Positions 26,050 to 38,319 of a stretch of 64,000 nucleotides of DNA are shown piece after piece. The position numbers and the translations under genes were made by a program. How positions within the stretch are numbered: the stretch's first letter is position 1; the number at the start of each line of letters is the position of its first letter. This stretch comes from Podarcis raffonei (taxonomy: Eukaryota; Chordata; Lepidosauria; Squamata; Lacertidae), in assembly GCF_027172205.1 (NCBI RefSeq), contig NC_070604.1, positions 74,747,023 to 74,811,022 of the forward strand, written 5' to 3'. Below the pieces are notes generated by a model, which saw only the letters and a program-made list of their open reading frames with translations, did no database searches and was not told the DNA's origin.

Positions 26050-27285
26050 GGAGGGAATCAAATTGACTCAAAGCCAAAGGCCAGGCGGAACAACTCTTAC
26101 AGGCCCTGCGGAAAGAAATCAGATCCTGCAGGGCCCTGGTCTCATGAGAGAGAGAGCGTTCCACCAGGCTGGAGCCAGTGTTGAAAAAGCCCTGGCTTTG
26201 GTTGAGGCTAATCTAATTTCCTTAGGGCCCGGGACCTCTAGGGTGTTGCTGTTTATGGACCTTAAGGTCTTTTGTGGGGCATACCGGGAGAGGCGGTCCC
26301 ATAGGTACGAGGGTCCTAGGCTGTGAAGGGCTTTAAAGGTCAAAACCAGCACCTTAAATCTGACCCTGTACTCCACCGGGAGCCAGTGCAGCTGGAAAAG
26401 CACTGGGTGAATATGCTCCCATGGCAGAGACCCCGTGAAGAGCCTCACTGAGGCATTCTGCACCCGCTGGAGTTTCTGGGACAGCTTCAAGGGCAGCCCT
26501 GCGTAGAGCAAATTACAGTAGTCAAGCCAGGAGGTGACCATCGCATGGATCACTGTGGCCAGGTCGGGGAGGGAAAGGTAAGGGACCAACTGCTTGACGC
26601 AGCGAAGGTGGAAAAATGTCGCCTTGGCTGTTGCTGTAACCTGCGCCTCCATGGAAAGGGAGGTGTCAAGGATTACACCCAAACTCTTAACGGAAGGCAA
26701 TGGCACTAATTGGGCCCCCGCAAGAGAAGGGAGTTGGTCCCTCATCCCCATACCATCCCAACCCAGCCAGAGGACCTCTGTCTTCTAAGGATTTAGTTTC
26801 ATTCGGCTCCCACGAAACCATCCAGCCACAGCTTCCAAGCATCTGGTCAGTGTGTCTGGGGCCGAGTTGGTGTGGCCATCCATCAGCAGATAGAGCTGAG
26901 TGTCATCAGCATATTGGTGACAGCCCAGCCCAAAGCTCCGGACAATCCGGACAATCTGGGCAAGGGGGCGCATAAAGATGTTAAAAAGAATCGGGGAGAG
27001 GATTGCACCCTGCGGCACTCCACACACTAAGGAGTGGCGCGACGATATCTCCTTCCTTAGCGTCACCCTCTGTTCCTGATAAAAGAGCACAGCCATTTAT
27101 GGGCTATGCCCAGTTATCCCCATTGTCAGTGAAGCTGTGGTCCAGAAGATCATGATCGACCATGTCAAAGGCTGCTGACAAATCTAAAAGAATCAGCAGT
27201 CCCGAACCGCCTCAATCCAGTTGTCTACGGAGATCATCTGTTAGGACAACCAGAGCCGTCTTGGATTGTGATTGAAATCTTGGCT
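26050..27285 (-). mobile_element. L2-like (CR1-group) LINE, 3' part with reverse transcriptase
   Basis: Read on the minus strand, it encodes the reverse transcriptase core and the region after it. In order these are AFDMVDH, CGVPQGAILSPILFNIFM, the catalytic YADDTQLYL, LGVILDTSLS, LDYCNLLYAGLP and LHWLPVEYRVRFKVL. The wording fits the L2/CR1 group of LINEs. The frame is broken at least twice: one in-frame stop after MKLNP (about 26785) and a frame change upstream of 27096. The 5' half, including the endonuclease, is missing. It is a dead, 5'-truncated copy. Assignment to L2 rather than another CR1-group family is by motif memory only. Confidence 0.85.
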
Positions 27286-27868
27286 GTATATTGTATTTAT
27301 ATCATAGCCTGTCCTGACACTAGATCTTAGAAGACAAGTACTGTAACAGCAATGTGACCAAGACAAAAGGATCCCTCATACTTCAGCACTGTGAAAATTC
27401 TTCAGCAGGTAGTAACCTATATCCTGCTCCACCTACCTGAGCTTCCTCCCACTTTGTTTTTTTCTGTTGCTGCTGCTAAGATGCATAAGAATCATCTTGA
27501 AAAATATACATTGGGTTTTTGTATTAGTTTATTATGTCAGTTAGAAAAAACTTTCACAATTCAGTCTAATATAAACAGGTTAAATTTCAAATTTATTAAC
27601 TAAAATCCATTGTCCTCCTGTTAAACAGGAGTAAGACAGCTTTCTATGTAAAAGAATAAACAATGGGGGAAATATCTGACTTCAGGATCAAACAAAGGTG
27701 ATTTATTAGTTCAAGGATGTGTTGTGAACTTTCTAGTGGAACCAGGGGCTGCACGTCATCAAAGGTATTAAATAAGATCCAAGATATGTCATTTTGGATC
27801 TCATTAGGGTCATCTGCTGACATCCTGCCCCCGGAAATCTTTTATTCCTATTTTATGGCATCCAACTA

Positions 27869-28098
27869 CAATGGTACCTCGGGTTACATACGCTTCAGGT
27901 TACATATGCTTCAGGTTACAGACTCCGCTAACCCAGAAATATTACCTCGGGTTAAGAACTTTGCTTCAGGATGAGAACAGAAATCGTGCAGCGGCAGCAG
28001 GAGGCCCCGTTAGCTAAATTGGTCTTCAGGTTAAGAACCATTTCAGGTTAAGAACAGACCTCCAGAACGAATTAAGTTCTTAACCTGAGGAACCACTG
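27869..28098. mobile_element. TA-flanked MITE, gggttaca/ttaagaac subgroup
   Basis: Ends caatggtacctcgggtta and gaggaaccactg lie between TA dinucleotides (27867-27868 and 28099-28100). The interior matches the 21249 copy almost throughout (acgcttcaggttacatatgc, ctccgctaacccagaaat), in the same orientation. Confidence 0.88.
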
Positions 28099-29529
28099 TA
28101 CCTGAGTTCTGTAGTATGTTGATTTCTCAAATTATAAATAAATACGGGTTAGTCACAGTATAGTCTTATTGACATTTTCAGTTAGTAAATGATCTTACTG
28201 CAGGGGTAGGGAACTTGTTCCAGCTCAGGGGCAAACTTCGCGGGGCCACCTGCCAGAGGTGCTGGTTTTGCCCGAAGCAAAAATGGGTGAAGCAACAAAT
28301 AACAGTTTTTAAAATCTTTGTGCAGTAGGCTAGTTTCTCTCCGTCTCTATTAGAGGTTGAAAGGATAAGTGTGGGCCAGCTTCAAAGAACAGTACTGGGA
28401 GAAACAGTTTACTTTGAATGGAAACTGCTTTCCCAGCAATTAGGCTAAAAATGTGTTTTAGCTTTTTCAATCCTTTTTTGTCTTTTTGCAGGGTGGGGGA
28501 GTGGTCTTCAACAAGAGTTGCTGGGACAGGAAGGGTTGGACATTTCTGGATCTAGCCCTTAGACTCAAAATGGTATCCCACCCCCATTCTTATGCATTAA
28601 TATTTTCTTGTGGCAAAATGCATCATAGCTGTTACCTTAATATTTTTGTTGAATATTTATGAAAGAAGAAAAACTTTTGAGAAAGCAGTTTTGTCCTGAA
28701 TAACTTAATAGTTAGCTTCTCATTTGGGTTGATAATTTCAAAGTTTGCATTCTGTTTTGCCACAATAAACTGGCTTAGCAAATTCCCTATTAAAGGTGGC
28801 TACTGTGGTCTCTGATCTGAAGGAAAACATAGGTTCATTGAGTGTTATCTGTTTTAAATCTGAGCAGCTGTTTTGATTGTGTTATAAAAGGAAGTAAGAT
28901 GATGACTCATACAACCCAGAGAGGTGTTATAAAAAATAGTTTCTGGTTTGGCCTGTGTAACTGAAGGTGGGGTAGGAAGCTGTGTAATGAAGTAATAACT
29001 TTGAGACTGGTATGCTGTGATGCTGTAGAGATCTAGAGAATTGAGAGACTGATGTATGGAGATGGTGTTAACTGGTTTTCATTATGATAATTTTAAGATT
29101 TCTTATCAGTAAAACATTTTATGAGTAATGCTCAAATAAACCCTCTCCCTGATTCTTGAGATTGAAAGTTTAATGTTTGCTCCTTTTTGATTCATTGGTA
29201 CCTCCTCTTCCAAAATAAATTGAAGTGTTATCAATAGCATGCTGAGGATATCCATTCCATCTGAATAAGGAGAGGCAGTGCAGGTGCTGAATCAGTGTTA
29301 GGAGACAGTATTGCATTGTTGCCATTGGCATTTTGACCTGGCTTAAGGTGCTCATGATGACGTATAAAACCCTACATGATTTAAGTCACCAATACCTGAA
29401 AAAAACACCTTCTTCCCCTGTGCTTGCTTGCCTTGCCTGCCTGTTAAAATCTGCAGAGGAGGCGCTCTTCGTCCCCACCCCCCATTGCAGAGGTGTGGAG
29501 GAAGGTTTTCTCTTTTGAAAACTCTGTAC

Positions 29530-30120
29530 CATTTTCAAGGGCAGCCCCTCATAGAATATATTACTGTAGTCTAGATTATCCTTCCTATTCTTGGTTCAGG
29601 CCTGGATATAGGATTGAATCAGCCTTTGTTGCCCTAATTTCTTGATTGAGGGTGGGACATGGGGAATGTTACTGTTCTTGATTTTTCTGTGGCTTTTGGT
29701 ACCATTTACCATTGCATCTTCCCGGACCCACTCTGAGATTGCTATTGGAGACACTGTACTGTAGTGATTGTGATCCTCTCTGTAGGGGCAAGTCTTGAGA
29801 GTAGCATTGGGAGAGTGCTTATTGCTTATTGGCCACTGAAGCCATGTTGACTTTAAGTGACAAATATGGCTCATGCAGTACCCACAAGCTACACACTTAT
29901 TTAGGGGAATGCAACATTATCTAGATCAGGCTGTTCCTTCAAACCCCAGAGAAAGAGTTGAGTGTCACCATTGTACTGACAACACATCACCCCAAGTTCT
30001 CTGATAACCCCTCCTGGTGGCTTCATATAGGTGTTAAAAAGTATGGGAGACAAAATCAAACTCTGTGGGACAACACATGTGCTCCTCTGGGGCATCATAT
30101 GAACAGGTCATTATATGAAC
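29530..30120 (-). mobile_element. Decayed L2-like LINE fragment
   Basis: On the minus strand there are worn reverse-transcriptase motifs: CVVPQSLILSPILFNTYM and CQYNGDTQLFL, in which the catalytic YADD is changed to YNGD. Near 29530-29580 is the equivalent of the LLYAGLPLK segment. It is much older than the copy at 26050. A short + strand piece at about 29335-29400 (KVLMMTYKTLHDLSHQYL) may be a second fragment in the opposite orientation. Confidence 0.65.
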
Positions 30121-31761
30121 AGGATGCAACTTTAAATGTGCAGTAGTTGAAGTTTTTTTTTTAAAAAAAATTCCTGGGCTTCAGTAGGTTAGAAAGAATC
30201 ACTCTCAGCCAGGATTTAATCTTGTATGTGTCCAAAAGTAAATAAGCTTTCATAATCCTTATGAGCATTCTGTGGTTTTGTGGCCTGCCTTTGTATACCA
30301 CTGCACTTGAATTAATGATTGAATAAACTGTTACATTCAGTAGATAGTTGTATTGCTACTCCATGGAATTGCAGACATGTTATAGAACAATAGACTTCAG
30401 TTCAAGGCTGTAGAAATAAATCTGTTGCAAGCTTCAAAACGATGCTATTTGTGCTGCTTCTGGCCTTCTGGTCTGGAGTGGAAACAGGTATAAGAGAGGT
30501 TTGTGTGATTGGCCATCAAGAAGTGGCAGGTAAAGGGAAAGGAAGGGAGGCTCTCCCCGCTTCAGCAATTATGGGCAGATTTGGCCTTTGGCTTTCAGTC
30601 AGAATACCCTGACCTAGTGATCTGAAAATGAGATTGAAATTCTTGCATTGCATATTATTAGAATGGATGAAACATATTTAAGATGACCTGCATTATTACT
30701 GATATGTCATGGTATTTCTGCCTGTGGAATGTGGTATGGTAGAATGCTGTTCATTCAAATTTTATTTAAGGCAGCGTGCTGATTCATCTGAGGCAAGTGA
30801 CAGCATTTCCTTCTGAGTATGTACCGGAGCTGACCAGAGTTGCCACACAAGTTTTCTTGTCATACACAGGATATGCATATATATTTATTCAGAGAAGTGT
30901 TGGTGAAAGGGTGTTGAGAGAAAGTGGCTTTTTCACCCCCTTATCCCTTCCTGAATCCCTAAATAGGATGGGCTATATCACAACAGGAGAAAGGGGGAGA
31001 TGGTCAAAATTTGGGCAGAAACACCTTTCATTGAACATGCCATGGTGGTATTAATTATATGTGACTTAATTAGGTGAATCCCAACATGCTAGCCATAGTC
31101 ATGAAGAAGTATTTCCTTGAGAAAATCTGATTTTGGTTCATTAGAACATTAAAAATCACATCCATGCAAATTGTGACAAGTTTGTTAGCTTGTACAACTG
31201 AATTACTGTCTAAGCAATAAAGCGCTCAGAGTGGTTTATGTATGTAATTCTCTTTGTATAGTAATATACTTGATTGCTTTTCTTTTTAGTTTTATTTATT
31301 TAAAACTTGCTGCCTTTCAGTTTAAATATTTTTCAGGCTAACTTATAAAATTAAAATTAAACAAATATAACGAGATTAAATAGCGAACTATGAACTCTCA
31401 AAATACCATTACAGCAGTGATTTTTTAAAGTTGTATTGTGGTGGTTTGCTTGTTTTTTGCAAGCCGCAATACAAATGGAACATGTTGTAGCCTGCAAATA
31501 ATAAGCAAACAAAGCAGTATAGTAAGCATGAATATAAAAATTCAAAGGTGTGTTGATTTGTTCAAGCTCTGTCAAATAATCAGTGTGCATAAGAAGTTGA
31601 CTTTGAATTCATGGGCTTTACAAGCACAATCCTGTTGTCATTCCCTCTGGGATCAATGTTCAGGTTGTGAGCGCAGTGTCTTGTGTAACCAACTTGACAT
31701 AAAGAAAGGTGGATCAAAAGACAATTGGGCACAGTGGGCTCTTGTATCTCTTGCTCTTGAC

Positions 31762-31897
31762 CAGGGTTTCCCCAACTTTGGTCTCCAGCTGTTTTTGGAC
31801 TACAACTCGCACCATCCCTAGCTAGCATGACCAGTGGTCAGGGATGATGGGAATTGTAATTCAAAAACAGTTGGAGACTCAAGTTTTGGAAACCCTG
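31762..31897. mobile_element. Short palindromic DNA element, hAT-like family
   Basis: The left end cagggtttccccaac pairs with the right end ttttggaaaccctg. Internally ctgtttttggactacaa pairs with ttgtaattcaaaaacag, around the centre agctagcatgaccagtgg. The flanking 8-mers (ctcttgac, ctctagaa) agree at only part of their positions. Confidence 0.72.
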
Positions 31898-32279
31898 CTC
31901 TAGAAAAAACACAAACTGTAACCGAGATTTGTTTTGTGGTTTGCAGCTCGTGGTTTGTTTGGAGAAGACAATGCACAAACCTGGGTTTGGATAACATGCT
32001 TGGCCAAACCATGGCTTAGTTCGCAGCAGTGCAGGAGGAGGTCTGGGCCAGGAATGCAACAGCTGCAGTCTCCTCTCTGGGATCCCTTACTGTCATATCA
32101 AACTGTTTCTTTCTTGCTCTTTTTTGTAATCAGATGGCAGGAATGTGTGTTCAAAGCAAACATGGATAAGCTTAGATTCTTATGATCCTTAACACATTTG
32201 TAGGGTTTTCATAACAACCAAAGCACTGAATAAATTATTGGTTTATGGAATATTTCATTGGCACTATTTCTCAACAATA

Positions 32280-32508
32280 CAATGGATGCTCGGGTTGCGA
32301 ACATGATCCTTTTGGGATGCATGTTCACAACCCGCAGCGTTCGCAACCCACAGTGGCGCGTCTGCTCACGCGCGGGTTGCGATTCAGCACTTCTGTGCAT
32401 GCGTGACCGCCGAAACCCGGAAGTAACCTGTTCTGGTATTTCCAGGTTTCGGCGGTCTGTGACCCGAAAAAACGCAACCTGAAGCGCCTGTAACCTGAGG
32501 TATGACTG
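32280..32508. mobile_element. TA-flanked MITE, gttgcgaac subgroup
   Basis: The left end caatggatgctcgggttgcg and right end taacctgaggtatgactg lie between TA dinucleotides (32278-32279, 32509-32510). The GC-rich interior shares aaacccggaagtaacctg with the copy at 6134. Confidence 0.82.
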
Positions 32509-34070
32509 TACTGTTTTTTGTCTCTCTGCAGACTATTGTTGCTTTTACTTGAAATTAATTTTCAAATATTTTATCATTTCTCTCATTGCTGTTAGCCCTT
32601 CTGTAACTAAATCTGTACATACAGTAGACTTTTGGCATTTAATATGAATTTTATGTTTGTCCGATTTAAAAACTTAATGTTATAAAGCAATGTAACTGAA
32701 CATGTCTTTGCTTTCAGCTTGATTAATGGGGGACAATGCAAGTTCTCACACATGCTTCTGTGATTCTGGGACATTTTCATGGAGTTTCCCATGTTGTGTC
32801 CTGTAATGATAAGAAATGCTTTTGTAAGAGATACCCACAATTCTTTGCTTTCCCCCTTGTCTGTTTTTGTTATATATTCAGTAGCATATATTTTGTCATT
32901 GTTACTCTTGTGTTCTGTTGGGCATAATATTAATATATGTTATTGTTTGATGGCAAGAAGAAAACAGAAACATCACCTTCTAGATGCTAGCATTTAGTAG
33001 GGGGAAAAGCTGGTCCAGTAATAAAATGGAATATAGTTAACCCAGGTTCTGAAGAAGGGTTAGGCAACAAGAAGATAAGTAGCCCAGGAAAACTGTAGGC
33101 TATCTCCCTAGTTAAAAGGTAGCTTTTATATAAGGCTGAATGTGAGGGCTACTGTATCCTTTCATAAGGAAATGGTAGACCTGCTGACTCTGACAATTCA
33201 TTCTTGTCTTAAGTCTATATCAGACTACTTTTTAATGTATTAATACACTTTTGTAGGCTTTGGTAATAATTGTACCACTTACACTGAAGCTGAATTGCCA
33301 ACAATATTGTGAGCACTCATTTTAAATTTGTGTTGAACAGAGTCTAATGTTATATGGGAGATAAAAATCTAGAGAAGATGGAGAAGGACTCTGAACTCCA
33401 AATGGGACCTGTGAAGTTAGGGCTTGGCTCAGTTCTATTTGTGTCCTGTTTAACTCTGCTTGGTGGTGGTGACTGGTAGTAATTCTGGTAGTGGTGAGTA
33501 AATTGTCTGGAACACAATCGAGAAGGTACATAAAACAATCTTTATCGCAAATAATGGGTTGGAAATGGGAGGTAACAGACTCATGAAGTTTTAAATGTGT
33601 GACACAGATGAATGTGTTGTGATTAACCCCTCACTTTACCTGAGATGTATTATTTGCATTTTAGGGGTCCTTGTACAGCCCAGCGATCACAGTGTTAAGT
33701 CGTTTTGCTTGTCTGTGTTTAATGGGAGATTAGACAACTTTATTGAAGATAAAGATATCAGTGACTACTAGGAACAAGTGGGAGAGGAATGTTGCCTTCA
33801 TGTTCTGCTTTTGAGCTTCCCATATGCATTTGGTTGGTCGCCGAGAGCAGAGAGCAAAAGGGTGTTAGAGAAGAGAGTCTTTTTTATGATCTTCCATGGC
33901 TCTTCTTTATGTCTATCTACTCAATCTAAAAAGCCAGTTCCCAACATTTCATTGCACTCTACCAAAAAATAGAATTCAGAATAGTGCTGTCTAAATAGCA
34001 ACAGGCATTTTTTTTATTATTGCTGTCCTTGGTGACCACTTCAGGTTTAGCCTAATGTACCCTTTCCCTT

Positions 34071-34807
34071 CCCCTTCATGGATCACTGCCTTGCCGTGGC
34101 AAAGGGGCTTGAAGAACTCAGAGAATCTATGAACTATGCCGAGCAGGGCACCCAAGATGAACAGGTCATAGTGGAGAGTTTTGATCAAACGTGATCCACC
34201 TGGAGGAGGAACCGGCAAGCCACTCCAGTATCCCTGCCAAGAAAACTCCATGGACAAAGAAAACAAGTTATGACGCTGGAAGATGAGCCCCTCAGGTCGG
34301 AAGGCGTCCAACATGCTACTGGGGAAGAGCGGAGGACAAGTACAAGTAGATCCAGAGCTGATGAAGCGGCTGGGCTAAAGCCGAAAGGACACTCAGTTGC
34401 GGATATGCCTGGAAGCGAAAGGAAAGTCCAATGCTGTAAAGAATTATGGTGCTGGAGGAGACTCTTGAGAGTTCCATGGACTGCAAGAAGATCAAATGTA
34501 TCCATTCTTAAGGAAATCAGCCCTGAGTGCTCACTGGAAGGACAGATCATGAAGCTGAGGCTCCAATACTTTGGCCACCTCATGAGAAGAGAAGACTCCC
34601 TGGAAAAGACCCTGATGTTGGGAAAGATGGAGGACACAAGGAGAAGGGGACGACAGAGGATGAGATGGTTGGATAGCGTCTTCGAAGCTACAAACATGAG
34701 TCTGACCAAACTGCGGGCGGCAGTGGAAGACAGGAGTGTCTGGCGTGCTCTGGTTCATGGGGTCACGAAGAGTCGGACACGACTAAATGACTAAACAACA
34801 ACAACAA
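34071..34807 (+). mobile_element. Bov-B (RTE) LINE, 3' end
   Basis: An open frame of 174 codons (34270-34794) encodes the C-terminal end of a Bov-B reverse transcriptase polyprotein, including LQYFGHLMRREDSLEKTLMLG, RRRGRQRMRWLDS and VHGVTKSRTRLND. The element ends agagtcggacacgact then aaatgactaaac and ACA units. A 12-base target duplication, accctttccctt, lies at 34059-34070 and 34808-34819. The 5' truncation removes the catalytic domain. Bov-B is the textbook case of a LINE shared by squamates and ruminants through horizontal transfer. The open frame and exact duplication suggest a fairly young insertion. Confidence 0.93.
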
Positions 34808-35159
34808 ACCCTTTCCCTTGCATGCCAATTAATGGTTGTCATACAATTTTATGATAAAGCATTGTATTTAGGACTGGAAAAAATTGTGATGAGAGCCCCT
34901 TCTTCCTAACAGTGGGTATTCAGCCTTCATTGACAGAGATTCCACAGGGGGATCTTTCTGCAGAAGGCCTGAGTAGCCTTTACAATATGCAGAAGTTCTT
35001 TGTGCATGCAACTTAGCTATTGAAACAATAGGCATTTTGGGTAGTCCTTAAGACATTCAAATTGGAACCTTTGCTCATAACTCTGCATTGTATATATAAA
35101 CACAAAACTTTATAACAGTGATTCACACAATTCCTAATGCCAATGGAGAAAATAGAGCC

Positions 35160-35500
35160 ATAATTTAAATGGAACTCCCTGCCACAGGAGGTTAGGTTAT
35201 CGCCTCCTTTGCTGGTGTTCATTCAACTAGAAAGTTCTTTTATAAAAAGCTTTTGACTTTTGTGGTTTTAGGGGGTTTTATAGTCTGGCTCTCTTGTGTT
35301 CATTTCTTGGATGTTTTGTTGTGGTGGAGATTTTTTAAAATGAAATATCATTGCTATGTTGTTGGTGTATTGCTTTAGCTGTTTTGGGCATCTCTATTCA
35401 GAGAGGAAATGTGAGTTATAAATTATAAATGTTCAGCTTTTGCCACACCTTTTCTGTTGTGGAATGCTCTCCCCTGAGAGTCCTATGTGCCTAGATCTGT
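35160..35500 (+). mobile_element. Probable CR1/L2-type LINE 3' end fragments
   Basis: Segments tggaactccctgccacagga and tgtggaatgctctcccctga resemble the conserved LWN(A/S)LP stretch near the C-terminus of L2-like ORF2. They are followed by typical 3' UTR wording. Heavily decayed, limits approximate; could be two overlapping fragments. Confidence 0.45.
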
Positions 35501-35765
35501 TCTTGCCTTTTAGAAAGTAGATGAAGACTAGGGCAGAGAGCCAATGAGTCTTCCTGCATTTGCGTATCTGAATTTGGTTTAGTGAATTGCAGGGAGAGAG
35601 ATCAAGAGAAAGTACTTGCTTAGTTTCTGAAGAGCTGCTCACATACCACAACATTTTCTCTCTGACCCCTGAAAAAATGTTGGCATTCATAACTTGGATG
35701 GGGTGGTGAGGACTAGTGGGAGGGACTGCTGTGAGTACTGCACTGTAAAACAGCACAGTGTAAAT

Positions 35766-36005
35766 CAGGGGTAGACAACCTAAGGCCCGTGGGCCAGATG
35801 CGGCCCAGTCACCTTCTCAATCCGGCCCGCGGACGGTCCGGGAATCAGCATGTTTTTACATGAGTACAATGTGTCCTTTATTTAAAATACATCTCTGGAT
35901 TATTTGTGGGGCATAGGAATTTGTTCATTCCCCCCCCCAAAAAAATAATAATGGTTTGAGGGACGATGGACCGGCCCATGGCTGAAAAAGGTTGCTGACC
36001 CCCTG
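35766..36005. mobile_element. hAT-type MITE with 8-bp target duplication
   Basis: Starts caggggtagacaacc and ends ggttgctgaccccctg, so the termini are inverted copies. An exact 8-bp duplication, gtgtaaat, lies at 35758-35765 and 36006-36013. Inside, GC-rich arms read ggcccgtgggccagatgcgg. The termini resemble Charlie-type hAT elements. Non-coding, 240 bp. Confidence 0.9.
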
Positions 36006-36639
36006 GTGTAAATGATGATTTCTCTTTTTACTCCTGGAAGTATGTGGGGTATGTGGTGAGCAAATGGGGTAAGTTATGGAGTGAGCAAATCACATGAGTA
36101 GATAGGTAGGTGGGGATCATTTCTTGATTATTATTTTTGCAAGGCTAACCAGTCTGTTTTTACATACAATTTATGAGTGGCTCCCATATTTATTTATTTA
36201 ATTAGTTAGTTCTCACTTTGACCCTCCAGGTTTCACAAGTCTCAGGAGGACTTCTGCCCCCTCCCTTCTTCCGTGCTCCTTCCCCTGGCTAGGGCACTAC
36301 TCCTCGGTGGAAGGGGGCATATATGTGAGTGCATATCTTGTTGCTGAGCTGCTGAGTTAGCACTTATGCATTAGTTTTGTACTGTGGAGAAAATGTGGAG
36401 GTTTCCATTGTACTCTAGCAAGTAAGACCTAGAGATTCCTGTCATGGCTTTTAGTATGTTGTTTGTTGCTTAGTGCTTGGATGTTCACAAGATGCTTGTG
36501 GATTTAAGTAGGATATCATTATCCTAGTTACGATAAACATTCCTGTGAAACCATGAAAGTCCTGTGTTGTGCATGTATATGAACTATCTCACATTCCCTT
36601 TATCAGATAATTCCCTAGAATTTCGCATGGCAACCACTT

Positions 36640-36960
36640 CGATAACTTGAATTTAGGGCTCTAAAGGTTAAAGCTAGCACTTTGAATTGAGCCCAGAAGT
36701 GGAGGGGGAGCAGTGCAGATGATGAAGCACTGGTGTAATGGGATGGTATTTATCGATCGTGCTCAAATAATGTGGCCACCTTAGTTTGGACCAACTGAAG
36801 AGATTCTGGACTGTTTTCAGAGGCAGACCCACACATTATAGTAATCGAACTGAGAGGTTACAAGAACTGGGTGAACTCCAACAAGCCTTTATTTGTCCAT
36901 GTAGGGTCACAGTTGTTACATCAGCCCAAGTTGATAAATGCATAGTGCATTAATGTAGGA
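36640..36960 (-). mobile_element. Decayed L2-like LINE fragment
   Basis: On the minus strand, AQFKVLALTFRAL and a segment corresponding to DYCNLLYAGLP (here DYYNVWVCL) are readable with interruptions. They occur in the same order as in the better copy at 26050. Confidence 0.6.
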
Positions 36961-37449
36961 ATGCAGCTATTGCAGATCATGTACCTTGGCTGTCTGAAGA
37001 AGATAGACTGTTTTGTGAGGGTAATGCTTCTTTAAGAGATGAGCTAGAAATAACCACTTGAAATATACTAGAAGTGAAGGGATGTTGCCAGTAGCAGTCC
37101 GAGTGTGTGAGAGAACTAAGATGGACTGATATTGTACTAAAGCATGTAACAAGTTTCTAGCATTGTGGAATAATGCAGGGATCTATTTTCATAACTACGA
37201 TTTTTTTGGTGGACATTCTAAATATTTCAGGATACATAATTTTGAAAATATAAAAAATAACCCTGCTGCATTTGCCTGAAGTTTTTTCTCCTTTCTGTAC
37301 TTACTCATGGTTTATGAAGCTTAGGATGATCACAATACAATTAACCTGTTGTAATAAAACCTGAAGCAGTGGTGCAGTTAATACACTGTGTTTAAACACC
37401 AGTCTATAAAGTCAATATATACCTTGTGTATTGTTTTCAAATAATTCAG

Positions 37450-37640
37450 ATTTCATTCGTGAAATTTTATAGCACGGACTCCAGTTGAGTCTCCCTTGGG
37501 GGGGTGGATTCCATAAGTGGGGAATCATCACTAAGAAGGCCCTTTCTCTGGTTGACACCACTTCATGTCATGTGGGGAAACCTGAAAAAAGAGCCTCTGG
37601 TGAAAATCTCAAGGTAAAGGTAGATATATATGGCAGAAGA
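37450..37640 (-). mobile_element. Decayed LINE 3' fragment (L2-like)
   Basis: The DNA reads like the region of the 26050 copy in which a conserved WN..P segment is encoded on the minus strand (gattccataagtggggaa, gaaggccctttctctggttg). Short and old; family assignment tentative. Confidence 0.45.
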
Positions 37641-38123
37641 CATAATTTGGAACTATTACGATACAGATCATCCAGTTGTGGAATCTTAATGTGATGCATA
37701 TACCATGATAAATGTTGTTTTAGGATCAGTAAACATGCTCTTCATGAAAAGTGCTAAAATTTAAAACATTGCAGTAGTCAAGTTTCAAATGCAGCTCACT
37801 TGGAGTTATTTGTTTAAACTGTTTCTGATAAAGAACTAAGCATATTTAAAATCAAAGCACTCCAGTTTATATAGGTGTATGGGTATGAAGAAGAGTTATT
37901 TGCTATAGGCAGTTACCTGCTATTTCCAGTTGTAGGGAAAGTAAACATAAGAGACTATTTCTTCCACTCATACACTTTTTTTTCTTGGAGTGTGTTGAAT
38001 ATGTAAGAATAACTTGGTGTATTGGAGAGGCAAAATCATTGATAAATGTATAGAAATAAATTATTACATAAGAAAGCAAGTGAATTGACAAAATGTCATT
38101 GATTCTATTTTATTTCATTACAG

Positions 38124-38319
38124 GATCTGGAATTCCATGGAGTTATGAGATTTTATTTTCAAGACAAAGCAGCTGGGAATTTTGCAACAAAATGTATCCG
38201 TGTGTCTAGCACTGCTACAACTCAGGATGTGATAGAAACACTTGCGGAGAAATTTCGGCCGGATATGCGGATGTTATCATCCCCTAAATACTCACTTTAT
38301 GAAGTGCACGTCAGTGGAG
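38124..38319 (+). CDS. AFDN: AFDN exon 2, residues 40-105: start of Ras-association domain 1
   Basis: Encodes DLEFHGVMRFYFQDKAAGNF through LYEVHVSG, the first two thirds of RA domain 1, which in mammalian afadin binds Ras and Rap1 GTP forms. The stretch is essentially unchanged from the mammalian protein as I remember it. The acceptor is cattacag before GATCTG. The donor is gttagt after a split glutamate codon (phase 1). Preceded by the 20.6-kb intron 1. Confidence 0.97.

Larger units (their letters stand above)
17483..38123 (+). other. AFDN: AFDN intron 1, 20.6 kb
   Basis: Starts gtgagc and ends ttacag. The first 600 bp are GC-rich. The rest is AT-rich and packed with transposons listed separately: MITEs, two tRNA-derived SINE types, L2-like LINE pieces, a Bov-B end and hAT elements. 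Stretches between them (about 17.8-21.2, 25.0-26.0, 30.2-31.7 and 32.5-34.0 kb) show no exon or RNA gene that I could support. A unit near 20470-20640 recurs near 48.0 kb. Confidence 0.9.

Noticed and set aside
28202-28560. Possible full hAT element beginning caggggtagggaac
   Set aside because: Only the left terminus is recognisable; no matching right end or 8-bp duplication found.
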